DNA of 9,842 nucleotides, from the NCBI GenBank assembly GCA_023435505.1, contig JAEYRR010000224.1:1-9842 (forward strand). The letters are read 5' to 3'. This DNA is from Bacillota bacterium. GTDB taxonomy: Bacteria; Bacillota; Clostridia; Lachnospirales; Lachnospiraceae. The position numbers were made by a program, and so were the translations under genes. The notes beneath the pieces are model-generated. The model did no database searches and was not told the DNA's origin. It worked only from the letters and a program-made list of their open reading frames with translations. This document shows positions 1 to 6,847 of this stretch, piece after piece (the first letter of the stretch is position 1; every line of letters starts with the position of its first letter).

Positions 1-57
1 ACGTAGTCTAGTGTTGTTGTCGATATTAACCTGATCATGATATGTGTTTTCTGTCAT
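1..57 (-). CDS. Partial leftward gene, N-terminal 19 codons only
   Basis: Read on the minus strand, an ATG at 57-55 opens a frame running without a stop to the left edge, giving a hydrophilic N-terminus that begins MTENTYHDQVNID. A ribosome site (AAAGGATG on the minus strand, complement of about 65-72) lies at good spacing, and a consensus-like promoter lies just upstream (complement 80-108). These signals make it a real start rather than a chance frame. The product cannot be identified from 19 residues. The sequence vaguely recalls the N-termini of some Lachnospiraceae tyrosine recombinases, but this is an impression from memory and no function is assigned. It is divergent from the sensor cluster and may be unrelated to it. 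Confidence 0.6.
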   Translation of the reverse strand, partial: MTENTYHDQVNIDNNTRLR

Positions 58-79
58 TGTCTTACATCCTTTCATAACA

Positions 80-108
80 ATTATATCATATGTTTCCATT
101 CTCGCCAA
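80..108 (-). promoter_or_regulatory. Promoter for the leftward partial gene
   Basis: On the minus strand there is a TTGGCG -35 (complement 103-108), a 17-bp spacer and a perfect TATAAT -10 (complement 80-85) preceded by TGA, an extended -10. The predicted transcript start near 73 leaves a leader of about 16 nt that just holds the ribosome site. This is the strongest-looking sigma-A type promoter in the window. Confidence 0.65.
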
Positions 109-142
109 TGCTAGGAAATTGGATGTCCGTTTTCTATAAATA

Positions 143-151
143 TGCTATAAT
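143..151 (+). promoter_or_regulatory. Extended -10 promoter of the sensor cluster
   Basis: TGCTATAAT at 143-151 is a perfect extended -10 (TGn-TATAAT). No convincing -35 hexamer sits 16-18 bp upstream, so the promoter would rely on the extended element or an activator. The predicted start near 158 gives a leader of about 80 nt before the ATG at 240. The leader contains the perfect palindrome at 193-204. Confidence 0.5.
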
Positions 152-192
152 AGTAGTTGGTTTCCATAAACTGGTTTAATTATGTGGATTAT

Positions 193-204
193 TATGGTAC
201 CATA
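193..204. repeat. 12-bp perfect palindrome in the sensor-cluster leader
   Basis: TATGGTACCATA at 193-204 is self-complementary. It lies about 35 nt downstream of the predicted transcript start and about 36 nt upstream of the first ATG, where a repressor operator could act. The 9-mer ATTATGGTA that covers its left half (191-199) recurs at 9667-9675, upstream of the last gene. A chance palindrome is quite possible at this length. Confidence 0.3.
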
Positions 205-239
205 TAGAATAGAATGTCGCAGAAAAGAGTGAAATTTTG

Positions 240-1319
240 ATGAAAAAAGCAGGTACAGTAAATGTTATTAAAAAAAATAGAATGTTTTTGTTTGGAATAA
301 TACTGCTTATTGTGCTCTTAGTTACCTTAGCAGGTGTGTTTATCTTGCAATTTTATGTTGGACGATTTGCCCCGGAAGAAGACTACAAATTATATGATAA
401 ATATTATGTGATGATCACGGAAGACCGCAATTCAGAGTTCTGGCGCTCTGTATACAAAGGAGCATATGAGGAGGGACTTAAGAATGGTGTATATGTCGAG
501 ATGTTAGGGGATAATCTGTCCGGAAATTACACCAAGGAAGAGCTTATGTCCATTGCGATTGCTGAAGAGGTAGATGGTATTATATTGGATGCGGATGAAA
601 GTCAAGAAATGACTGACTTAATCAATGAAGCTTCAGATAAAAACATACCGGTAATCACAGCTTATCATGGTAATACTGCGGGGAAACGTTTAAGCTTTGT
701 AGGTGCAGGAAGTTACAATATGGGTCGGGTTTACGGAAAGCAAGTATTGCAACTGGCAGAGAAAGTGAAACGACAGAAATTAGCTACCAGTAAGAACAGT
801 ATATGTAATGTAGCCATACTAGTGACGGCATATGCAGATCAGACCTGGCAGAATGTATTATGTTCGGGTATTCAGGAGACTGTAAATCAGGATAAATATG
901 AAGGAAAAAATATTAAAATAAGTCTTCTTCCTATAAATAATACGACAAAATATTCTGCAGAGGAATCCATACGTGAAATCTTTATGGAAGACGAGTTACC
1001 TGATATCATTGTATGCCTGAATGAGGTTAATACCTCCTGTGTATATCAGGCTATCGTAGATTATAACAAAGTAGGAGATGTGGGTGTGTTAGCGTACTAT
1101 GATCAGGACACAACCCTTACAGCGGTTGGACGTGGGGTTTTTGATGCCACTATATCAATTGATACCAAACAGATTGGGTATTACTGTACAAAGGCTTTGC
1201 AGGAGTATTATCTCCATGATAACGTAAGCGAGTATTTTGCTGTAGATGTATTTCTCATAAATTCCAATAATGTTTCAGAATTTAGGGAAGGGGATACAAA
1301 TGAAGATAAAAAAGATTAA
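240..1319 (+). CDS. Membrane-anchored periplasmic-binding-fold protein, probable sugar sensor
   Basis: The product has 359 residues. Residues 1-14 are basic, residues 15-40 form one strongly hydrophobic segment, and the rest is soluble. No lipobox cysteine or clear cleavage site follows, so it is probably held in the membrane by an uncleaved anchor with the binding domain outside. The body has type I periplasmic-binding-fold features (Peripla_BP_4-like): SEFWRSVYKGAYEEG at about 65-79, VDGIILDAD at 111-119 and NIPVITAYHG at 135-144. ATG at 240 is preferred over an adjacent TTG at 237; the ribosome site is weak (AAAAGAGTG, about 223-231). Its last 20 nt overlap the sensor kinase gene, and no transporter subunit adjoins it. 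It therefore probably acts as an extracellular ligand-sensing partner of the kinase rather than a transport receptor, as in clostridial XylFII-LytS systems. The ligand is unknown; a monosaccharide is inferred from the neighbours. Confidence 0.85.
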   Translation: MKKAGTVNVIKKNRMFLFGIILLIVLLVTLAGVFILQFYVGRFAPEEDYKLYDKYYVMITEDRNSEFWRSVYKGAYEEGLKNGVYVEMLGDNLSGNYTKEELMSIAIAEEVDGIILDADESQEMTDLINEASDKNIPVITAYHGNTAGKRLSFVGAGSYNMGRVYGKQVLQLAEKVKRQKLATSKNSICNVAILVTAYADQTWQNVLCSGIQETVNQDKYEGKNIKISLLPINNTTKYSAEESIREIFMEDELPDIIVCLNEVNTSCVYQAIVDYNKVGDVGVLAYYDQDTTLTAVGRGVFDATISIDTKQIGYYCTKALQEYYLHDNVSEYFAVDVFLINSNNVSEFREGDTNEDKKD

Positions 1320-2796
1320 AGATTTTTCACTTCAGGTTAAAATGAGCCTTATCTTTATTTTTGCTAATGTACTTATTTTCATTGTAAACCTTATTATGTA
1401 TACCAGCATTAATAACATGAATGCGGATATGGACAAGGTGTTCAGTGAAAATATAAAACTGAATGAATTAAGTGTTGCAATTAAGGATGTACATAGTAAT
1501 ATGACGGAGTACTTAAATACAAAGTCTTATGATGTCATGGATGAATACTTCAAAAGTAATACGGTCTTTACAGGTCTAATCAGTGAGCTGCCAGAGGTGG
1601 TAGGTAATTCTAATCTAAGTAGAATGGAGCGAAATATCAAGAAGTTATCTGAGGAATATCTTGATCTAGCAAATCAGGCTGTAGAGGCGAAGCGTGGACG
1701 AAATGTTCAAAAATACAGCATCCGTTATCAAAAAGCAAGCGAACTATACGAATATATCAATGCATATATTGAGAGCTTAAATAACGACCAGTTGCTCATC
1801 AACTCAAAGAATTACCAGGAACTATCAAAATCCTTACGGTTACTTGAAGCAGTAAACATTATTTTGCTCTTAATAGCGGTTATTGGTACAGTTATCATTA
1901 TTACTGCTATGACTAGCAATATTATTAAGCCGTTAAAAAAGCTTTCCCATGCAGCCAATCGTGTGGCTAATGGAGAACTCGAGATTAAGCGTCTAGAAGT
2001 GGAAACAGGAGATGAGATTGGCGTTGTAACCAGTGCGTTTAACCAGATGGTAGTAAGTATTCGAGAAAACATAGAAAAACTTAAAGAGAGTATGGAAACT
2101 GAGCAAAATCTTAGAGAGAATGAGTTGAAGATGGAGACTCACTTAAAGGATGCCCAACTCAAATATCTACAGGCTCAGATTAACCCCCATTTCCTCTTTA
2201 ATACCTTAAATGCGGGAGCACAGCTTGCAATGATGGAGGATGCAGATAAAACCTATGCCTATGTGCAGAAAGTGGCAAATTTCTATCGCTATAATGTGAA
2301 GAAAAATAATGATATCGTAACAATACAGGAAGAGCTCAACCTGATTAATGATTACATATATATTCTGAATGTTCGTTTTTCAGGGGAGATTCAGTTTGAA
2401 AAAAACATAGAACAAGAGGTCTTACAATGTAAGATGCCAAGTATGATTCTACAGCCGATTATAGAAAACAGCGTCAATCATGGAATTCGTGGAATGGAAG
2501 GGAAGGGTAAAATTATACTGTCTGCATACCAGGAAGATGATATGGTCAATATCAGTATTATGGATAATGGCGTAGGAATGGATCAGGAAAAGATAGACCG
2601 TCTCCTTAATGGTAGTTTAAAAGAAATTGATGTAACAGGTAATTCTAATGGTGTAGGAATGGATAATGTAATTCAGAGACTGCGTCTTTATTCCGGTAAT
2701 GATGAGGTGATTAACATCCGTCAGGGACATGATGGTATTGGACTAGAAGTTATTATACATATACAGATAGAGGAAGGGGTAGAGAAAGATGTATAA
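1300..2796 (+). CDS. YesM-type sensor histidine kinase
   Basis: The product has 498 residues. A transmembrane segment at about 13-35 is followed by an extracellular helical domain of about 150 residues, a second transmembrane segment at about 185-205, a HAMP linker (about 205-260) and a coiled stretch. The His_kinase domain (PF06580 type) has the phosphoacceptor motif QINPHFLFN with H297. The HATPase domain shows an N-box (PIIEN ending at N390, then NHGI), a DNGVGM box at 422-427 and GVGMDNV at 451-457. All catalytic boxes look intact. The extracellular region is helical and lacks an obvious sugar-binding fold, which fits sensing through a partner binding protein. ATG at 1300 is chosen because AAGGGG (1288-1293) lies 6 nt upstream. 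It overlaps the upstream gene by 20 nt and the downstream regulator by 8 nt, so the three are co-translated. It should autophosphorylate at H297 and pass phosphate to the adjacent regulator. Confidence 0.93.
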   Translation: MKIKKIKDFSLQVKMSLIFIFANVLIFIVNLIMYTSINNMNADMDKVFSENIKLNELSVAIKDVHSNMTEYLNTKSYDVMDEYFKSNTVFTGLISELPEVVGNSNLSRMERNIKKLSEEYLDLANQAVEAKRGRNVQKYSIRYQKASELYEYINAYIESLNNDQLLINSKNYQELSKSLRLLEAVNIILLLIAVIGTVIIITAMTSNIIKPLKKLSHAANRVANGELEIKRLEVETGDEIGVVTSAFNQMVVSIRENIEKLKESMETEQNLRENELKMETHLKDAQLKYLQAQINPHFLFNTLNAGAQLAMMEDADKTYAYVQKVANFYRYNVKKNNDIVTIQEELNLINDYIYILNVRFSGEIQFEKNIEQEVLQCKMPSMILQPIIENSVNHGIRGMEGKGKIILSAYQEDDMVNISIMDNGVGMDQEKIDRLLNGSLKEIDVTGNSNGVGMDNVIQRLRLYSGNDEVINIRQGHDGIGLEVIIHIQIEEGVEKDV

Positions 2797-4393
2797 GATT
2801 ATGTTAGCAGATGATGAAGGTATTGTTATTGATTCTCTTAAGTTTATTATAGAAAAGAAATTTGGCGATCAATGTGATATTGAATTTGCTAAAACCGGAA
2901 GAAGCGTCATAGAGCTGGCAGAACGATTTCGACCAGACATTGCCATAATGGACATCCAAATGCCTGGAATCAACGGAATTGAAGCTATGAAGGAAATCAT
3001 AGAAAATAATAAGAATATTGTTTTCATCGTTATGTCTGCTTATGATAAATTTGACTATGCCCAAGAAGTGATAAAGATGGGCGGAGTTATTGAATACATA
3101 ACAAAACCCATGGAGCAGAACAAATTCATACATACTTTAAAAAAAGCCATGGATCAGGTAGATACCGAGCGCAAGAGAAGAAGCAATGAACTATTGATTA
3201 AAGAAAAACTAGAGACAGTAGTTCCAGTGATTGAAAACGGTTTTATTTACAATGTTTTGTTAAGAGAACACTTTGAAGAGGATATACAGAATTATATATC
3301 CTTATTGGAAATCAAAGAGAAATATGGCTACATGGTGGCTATTGTCAGTGGGGATACTCAACAGGGCAACCATATGACCAATGCAGTAGGCACAAGTGTG
3401 CGTATCCAGAAGCATTATTTAGAGGTAAGGGATTGTATCAAGGATTATATACCTACTGCTATTATTGGTTCGGCTATGGGTAATAAATTGGCAGTAATGG
3501 TACCTTATGAAACGAATAAGATGGAGTATAACGATAGAATTATTCTGATTGGGAAAGCAAGAGAGCTGGCAAGAAAACTTCGCAGCAGAATAGATATCAG
3601 TTTTCGTATAGGGATAGGTTCGGTACAGTCTGTAAGTGATCTATCAAAGTCCTATAGTATGGCGTTAGAATCTTTAATTAATACAAAAGAATCTGTTGTA
3701 CATGCGGATGATCTTCCTATTGAGTGTGAGTATGAAGCAGATTATCCGGTTGATTTAGAAAAATGGTTGTTTGATGCCGTTGAAAAAGGGGAAATTGATG
3801 ATGCAGTTTCCTATGCCGGCCGATTCTTTGATTGGATGGTACAGAATTATTCGGATAGTATGATGGATATTCGTTTAAAGACCATCGAATTTGTTCTTTG
3901 GGCAGAGCATCTGGCATATTCGAAGGGCGGTATGGTCTATCAGTTTAAAGGCAGACAGGACTATTTGCCTGATTTATTGCAAATGACCGATTATAACGTA
4001 ATGAGAGATTGGTTCATCCAAAAAATCTTAATCTCCTGTCAGAATGTTATTACAAAGAAGATAGAAAGGTCGGTAAGTATTGTAGAGCAGGCAAAAGAGT
4101 ATATCTTATCTCACTACAATTCTGATCTATCCTTAGATGATATATCCAGAATTGTGGATATCAGCCCTTATTACTTCAGTAAAATATTTAAAGAGGAGAC
4201 AGGAGTTAATTTTATTGATTATCTAACCAATATTCGTATAGAAAAGGCGAAGGAGTTATTGCTTTCAACAGATTGCTCCATGAAAGAAATCTGTACTAGG
4301 ATAGGTTATTCCGATCCTAATTATTTTAGTAGGGCGTTTAAGAAAAATGTAGGCGTTACTCCTACTGAGTTTAAGGAGGTTAAATATGAATAA
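2789..4393 (+). CDS. YesN-type response regulator with AraC-family DNA-binding domain
   Basis: The product has 534 residues. The N-terminal receiver domain (about 1-120) has the acidic pair D8/D9, phosphoacceptor D55 in IMDIQMP, S83 and K106 in ITKP, all intact. A long middle region (about 140-425) includes FRIGIGSVQSVSDLSKSY at about 272-289, typical of the degenerate GGDEF-like or CdaR-type linker domain of YesN regulators. The C-terminus (about 430-532) carries two AraC helix-turn-helix units (about 447-468 and 497-519) ending in the family signature GYSDPNYFSRAFKKNVGVTP. ATG at 2789 overlaps the kinase gene by 8 nt, with AGGAAGGGG at 2771-2779. It is the cognate partner of the upstream kinase. 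It most plausibly activates the importer promoter region at 5454-5651 and perhaps its own operon; that target is inference from position. Confidence 0.93.
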   Translation: MYKIMLADDEGIVIDSLKFIIEKKFGDQCDIEFAKTGRSVIELAERFRPDIAIMDIQMPGINGIEAMKEIIENNKNIVFIVMSAYDKFDYAQEVIKMGGVIEYITKPMEQNKFIHTLKKAMDQVDTERKRRSNELLIKEKLETVVPVIENGFIYNVLLREHFEEDIQNYISLLEIKEKYGYMVAIVSGDTQQGNHMTNAVGTSVRIQKHYLEVRDCIKDYIPTAIIGSAMGNKLAVMVPYETNKMEYNDRIILIGKARELARKLRSRIDISFRIGIGSVQSVSDLSKSYSMALESLINTKESVVHADDLPIECEYEADYPVDLEKWLFDAVEKGEIDDAVSYAGRFFDWMVQNYSDSMMDIRLKTIEFVLWAEHLAYSKGGMVYQFKGRQDYLPDLLQMTDYNVMRDWFIQKILISCQNVITKKIERSVSIVEQAKEYILSHYNSDLSLDDISRIVDISPYYFSKIFKEETGVNFIDYLTNIRIEKAKELLLSTDCSMKEICTRIGYSDPNYFSRAFKKNVGVTPTEFKEVKYE

Positions 4394-5453
4394 GTGTAAA
4401 AAATGTTTTGCGTTAGTATTGGTCGTATGTTTAATCTTTAGCTTACTCAGTTGTGATAAGAAAATCCAACCTGACAGTGGACAGGAAAAAGTAGGGGAGC
4501 AGAAGAAAATACAGATTGGAATCACCTTTGATTCCTTTGTCATTGAGCGATGGGAGAGGGAAAAGGATGTTTTCGTATCCATTGCAAAGGAGCTAGGGGC
4601 AGAAGTTAATGTACAAAGTGCCAATGGGGATATAGTGTCACAAAAGAATCAGATTGATTACTTTATAGAGAAAAAAGTAGATGTAATTGTTATCGTCTGC
4701 AGGGATTCCGACGGGATCCGTGAAAATGTAGAGAAGGCTTTAGAAAGTGGCATTCATGTGATTGCCTATGACAGGTTAATTACCAATGTTCCGGTGGACT
4801 TGTATATCTCTTTTGACAATGAGGCAGTAGGTACTATGATGGGTAAAGCCCTGATAGATAAGAACATAGGAGAAAAAAGCAACGTCTTGATGCTAGGAGG
4901 GCCACTAACTGATAATAATGTCACTCTGGTAGAAGATGGATTTAAGAAAGTGATGAAAGAGAAAAACGTCAATATTCTGGATTCCATACATGTTGATAAC
5001 TGGAATGCTGAGATTGCAAGAGACTACATCTTTGAGCACCTGGACACGGTAATGAAGACAGATGCTATCATGTGTGGTAACGATAGTATTGCAAGCCAGG
5101 TAATTCATGCATTGGCTGAACAACGACAAGCTGGGAATATACTTGTTGTGGGGCAGGATGCAGACCTGGAAGCCTGTCAATGTATAGTAGAAGGAACTCA
5201 GTTAATGACTGTCTATAAACCAGTGGAACGATTAGCTAAGCTGGCAGCAGAATATGCAGTTATATTGGGAAGAGGGGACAGTATTCCAAGTACTGATACG
5301 GTTTCTCTTATCAATGGTTCCTATTTAGTTCCCTATGTGAAACTTGATCCAATCAGTGTCACGGAAGAAAATATGAATAAAGTCATCATCTCAGAAGGCT
5401 TCCACCTAAAGGAAGATGTGTATCTGAATGTTCCGCATAAGATGCCTAAATAA
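4386..5453 (+). CDS. XylF-like sugar-binding lipoprotein
   Basis: The product has 355 residues. Its lipoprotein signal peptide has a hydrophobic core at about 8-20 and a lipobox ending LLSC with C23, so the mature protein should be lipid-anchored outside the membrane. The mature part follows the D-xylose-binding XylF pattern: ITFDSFVIERW (46-56), QSANGD (77-82), IAYDRLI (126-132), ISFDN (141-145), LTDNN (174-178), GNDSIA (231-236), GQDAD (256-260) and TQLMTVYKP (271-279). AAGGAGGT at 4373-4380 lies 5 nt before the ATG, which overlaps the regulator gene by 8 nt. Coupling to the regulator rather than to ATPase and permease genes suggests a sensing role or an accessory receptor for the downstream importer. 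Xylose or a related pentose or hexose is the likely ligand by family; specificity cannot be read from sequence alone. Confidence 0.87.
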   Translation: MNKCKKCFALVLVVCLIFSLLSCDKKIQPDSGQEKVGEQKKIQIGITFDSFVIERWEREKDVFVSIAKELGAEVNVQSANGDIVSQKNQIDYFIEKKVDVIVIVCRDSDGIRENVEKALESGIHVIAYDRLITNVPVDLYISFDNEAVGTMMGKALIDKNIGEKSNVLMLGGPLTDNNVTLVEDGFKKVMKEKNVNILDSIHVDNWNAEIARDYIFEHLDTVMKTDAIMCGNDSIASQVIHALAEQRQAGNILVVGQDADLEACQCIVEGTQLMTVYKPVERLAKLAAEYAVILGRGDSIPSTDTVSLINGSYLVPYVKLDPISVTEENMNKVIISEGFHLKEDVYLNVPHKMPK

Positions 5454-5499
5454 TTTCTTTTTCCATTGGATTTAGGACAAAATTAATAATGCTAAATAC

Positions 5500-5527
5500 T
5501 TGGACAAAAAAGTGCTACTGATATACT
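5500..5527 (+). promoter_or_regulatory. Candidate promoter P1 of the importer
   Basis: TTGGAC at 5500-5505, a 16-bp spacer and TATACT at 5522-5527, the latter preceded by TGA as an extended -10. The -35 overlaps one GGACAAAA copy and one arm of the ACTTGG/CCAAGT inverted pair, so a bound regulator could control polymerase access. The predicted start is near 5534. Confidence 0.5.
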
Positions 5528-5590
5528 AGTTAGCATAGAACCAAGTGACAAAAATATGAAGAAAGATATAAGATATTCCTAGTTCTATTG

Positions 5591-5599
5591 TGATATGAT
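5591..5599 (+). promoter_or_regulatory. Candidate promoter P2 of the importer (extended -10)
   Basis: TGATATGAT at 5591-5599 fits TGn-TATGAT. No -35-like hexamer is present at normal spacing, so this promoter, if real, would need an activator. The predicted start is near 5606, about 46 nt before the ATG. It is weaker evidence than P1. Confidence 0.35.
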
Positions 5600-5651
5600 T
5601 AGTTTGTGATTAAAAAGGATCACCAAAATATAAAGGGAGGAACATAAGTTT

Positions 5652-6728
5652 ATGAAAAGAAAGTTACTTAGTGTTATTCTTGTTTTATCTATGATTCTGG
5701 CATTAGCTAGCTGTGGTACAAAAGATGAAGGCTCTAGCACTGATGGCAAAGGCGGAAAAGTTGGTGTTGCTATGCCAACAAAAGATCTTCAAAGATGGAA
5801 TCAAGATGGTTCTAACATGAAAACTGAATTAGAGAAGGCTGGATACGAAGTTGATCTTCAGTATGCTTCCAATGATATTCAGACTCAGGTTAGCCAGATT
5901 GAAAACATGATTAATGGCGGCTGTAAGATATTAGTAATCGCTTCTATCGACGGTGATTCATTAGGAACAGTTCTTGATCAGGCAAAAGAAAAGAAGATTA
6001 AAGTTATCGCTTATGACCGTTTAATTATGAACACTGATGCAGTTTCTTATTATGCAACATTTGATAACTACATGGTTGGTACAGAGCAAGGCAAGTATAT
6101 CGAAGAAAAATTAGGATTAAAGGATGGCAAAGGTCCTTTCAATCTTGAAGTTGTAACTGGTGACCCAGGTGACAACAATGCTAAGTTCTTCTATAACGGA
6201 GCTATGGATGTATTAAAAACATACATCGAAAGTGGCAAACTTGTAATCAAATCCGGACAGAAAGATTTTGATAAGGTTGCAACCGCTAACTGGGCTACAG
6301 ATGCTGCTCAGGCTAGAATGGATACTATCATTGCTGCTAACTATGCTGATGGCACTAAACTTGATGCAGTTCTTTGCTCCAATGACTCTACAGCTCTTGG
6401 TGTAACTAACTCTTTGGAAGCATATTACAAAGGTGAATGGCCAATCATTACTGGTCAGGACTGTGATATTGCAAACGTTAAGAACATGATCGCTGGTAAG
6501 CAATCTATGTCTATCTTCAAAGATACTCGTACTTTAGCTGCTAAGGTTGTTGAAATGGTTGACGCTATCTTAAAGGGAAAAGAAGCTCCTGTTAATGATA
6601 CTAAGACTTATGACAACGGTAAGGGCATTGTACCTTCCTATCTTTGCAAACCAGAATATGCAGATGTTAACAATTACAAGGATCTTTTAGTTAAATCCGG
6701 TTACTACACTGAGGATCAGTTGAAATAA
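5652..6728 (+). CDS. chvE: Multiple-monosaccharide ABC transporter substrate-binding lipoprotein (ChvE family)
   Basis: The product has 358 residues. A lipoprotein signal peptide ends LASC with C21, followed by a Ser/Gly/Asp-rich tether (about 22-35) and a type I sugar-binding domain. ChvE-type motifs are RWNQDG (48-53), YDRLI (121-125), TFDN (136-139), GDPGDNNA (170-177), W214, CSNDSTALG (242-250), GQDCD (268-272) and QSMSIFKDTR (284-293). Length matches the family. The protein should bind monosaccharides outside the cell and deliver them to the ATPase and permease encoded next. Codons look biased to GCT, GTT and ACT compared with the regulatory genes, as expected for an abundant receptor. 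The downstream hairpin at 6748-6776 may protect this part of the transcript. The exact sugar range cannot be inferred. Confidence 0.92.
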   Translation: MKRKLLSVILVLSMILALASCGTKDEGSSTDGKGGKVGVAMPTKDLQRWNQDGSNMKTELEKAGYEVDLQYASNDIQTQVSQIENMINGGCKILVIASIDGDSLGTVLDQAKEKKIKVIAYDRLIMNTDAVSYYATFDNYMVGTEQGKYIEEKLGLKDGKGPFNLEVVTGDPGDNNAKFFYNGAMDVLKTYIESGKLVIKSGQKDFDKVATANWATDAAQARMDTIIAANYADGTKLDAVLCSNDSTALGVTNSLEAYYKGEWPIITGQDCDIANVKNMIAGKQSMSIFKDTRTLAAKVVEMVDAILKGKEAPVNDTKTYDNGKGIVPSYLCKPEYADVNNYKDLLVKSGYYTEDQLK

Positions 6729-6747
6729 TCTTGTAAGAAAGTGTTTC

Positions 6748-6776
6748 ATAACAGGCGAGTTTAACTCGCCTGTTAT
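6748..6776. repeat. Perfect hairpin between binding-protein and ATPase genes
   Basis: ATAACAGGCGAGTT at 6748-6761 pairs with its exact complement at 6763-6776, leaving one central base; in practice a stem of about 12 bp with a small loop. The stem centre is GC-rich. No T-run follows on either strand, so it is not a standard intrinsic terminator. It lies 20 nt after the binding-protein stop and about 70 nt before the ATPase start. A 3' mRNA stabiliser or processing site that keeps receptor mRNA above ATPase and permease mRNA is likely by analogy with other sugar ABC operons. Confidence 0.8.
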
Positions 6777-6830
6777 CTTAGTAAGAAGATAAGAGCTAAG
6801 TTAAAATGTCTAAATGAAGAGCAGTGGACA

Positions 6831-6847
6831 TAGGAGGTATTCAGTTG
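6831..6847 (+). promoter_or_regulatory. Ribosome site that selects a TTG start for the ATPase gene
   Basis: TAGGAGGT at 6831-6838 is followed by a 6-nt spacer and TTG at 6845. The in-frame GTG at 6824 lies upstream of this ribosome site and would place it inside the coding sequence. The ATG at 6866 is too distant and would trim the conserved N-terminus. A TTG start gives [17 protein letters not shown], the expected family beginning. Confidence 0.75.

Larger units (their letters stand above)
5454..5651 (+). promoter_or_regulatory. Importer control region with short direct and inverted repeats
   Basis: This 198-nt gap between the XylF-like gene and the importer has no coding frame and no clear terminator, so read-through from the sensor cluster is possible. 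GGACAAAA occurs at 5475-5482 and 5502-5509, and a related TGACAAAAA at 5546-5554. ACTTGG (5498-5503) is matched in inverse by CCAAGT (5541-5546). An imperfect 23-bp inverted repeat (TGCTA...TAGCA) spans 5513-5535. These are candidate binding sites for the AraC-type regulator. The region ends with a strong ribosome site, AAAGGGAGG, at 5632-5640, 11 nt before the ATG. Confidence 0.5.

Noticed and set aside
1270..1299. Upstream ATG (1270) as start of the sensor kinase
   Set aside because: It has no ribosome site and adds ten residues. ATG at 1300 has AAGGGG at ideal spacing and gives the usual basic N-terminus before the first membrane segment.
4265..4624. Minus-strand open frame of about 119 codons across the regulator/lipoprotein junction
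   Set aside because: It lies opposite two well-supported genes, has no recognisable domain, and looks like a shadow of plus-strand coding.
6213..6503. Minus-strand open frame inside the receptor gene
   Set aside because: It is antisense to a conserved gene, with low-complexity composition and no recognisable motif.
6748..6776. Intrinsic terminator after the receptor gene
   Set aside because: The stem is strong but no T-run follows on either strand, so termination is not supported by sequence.
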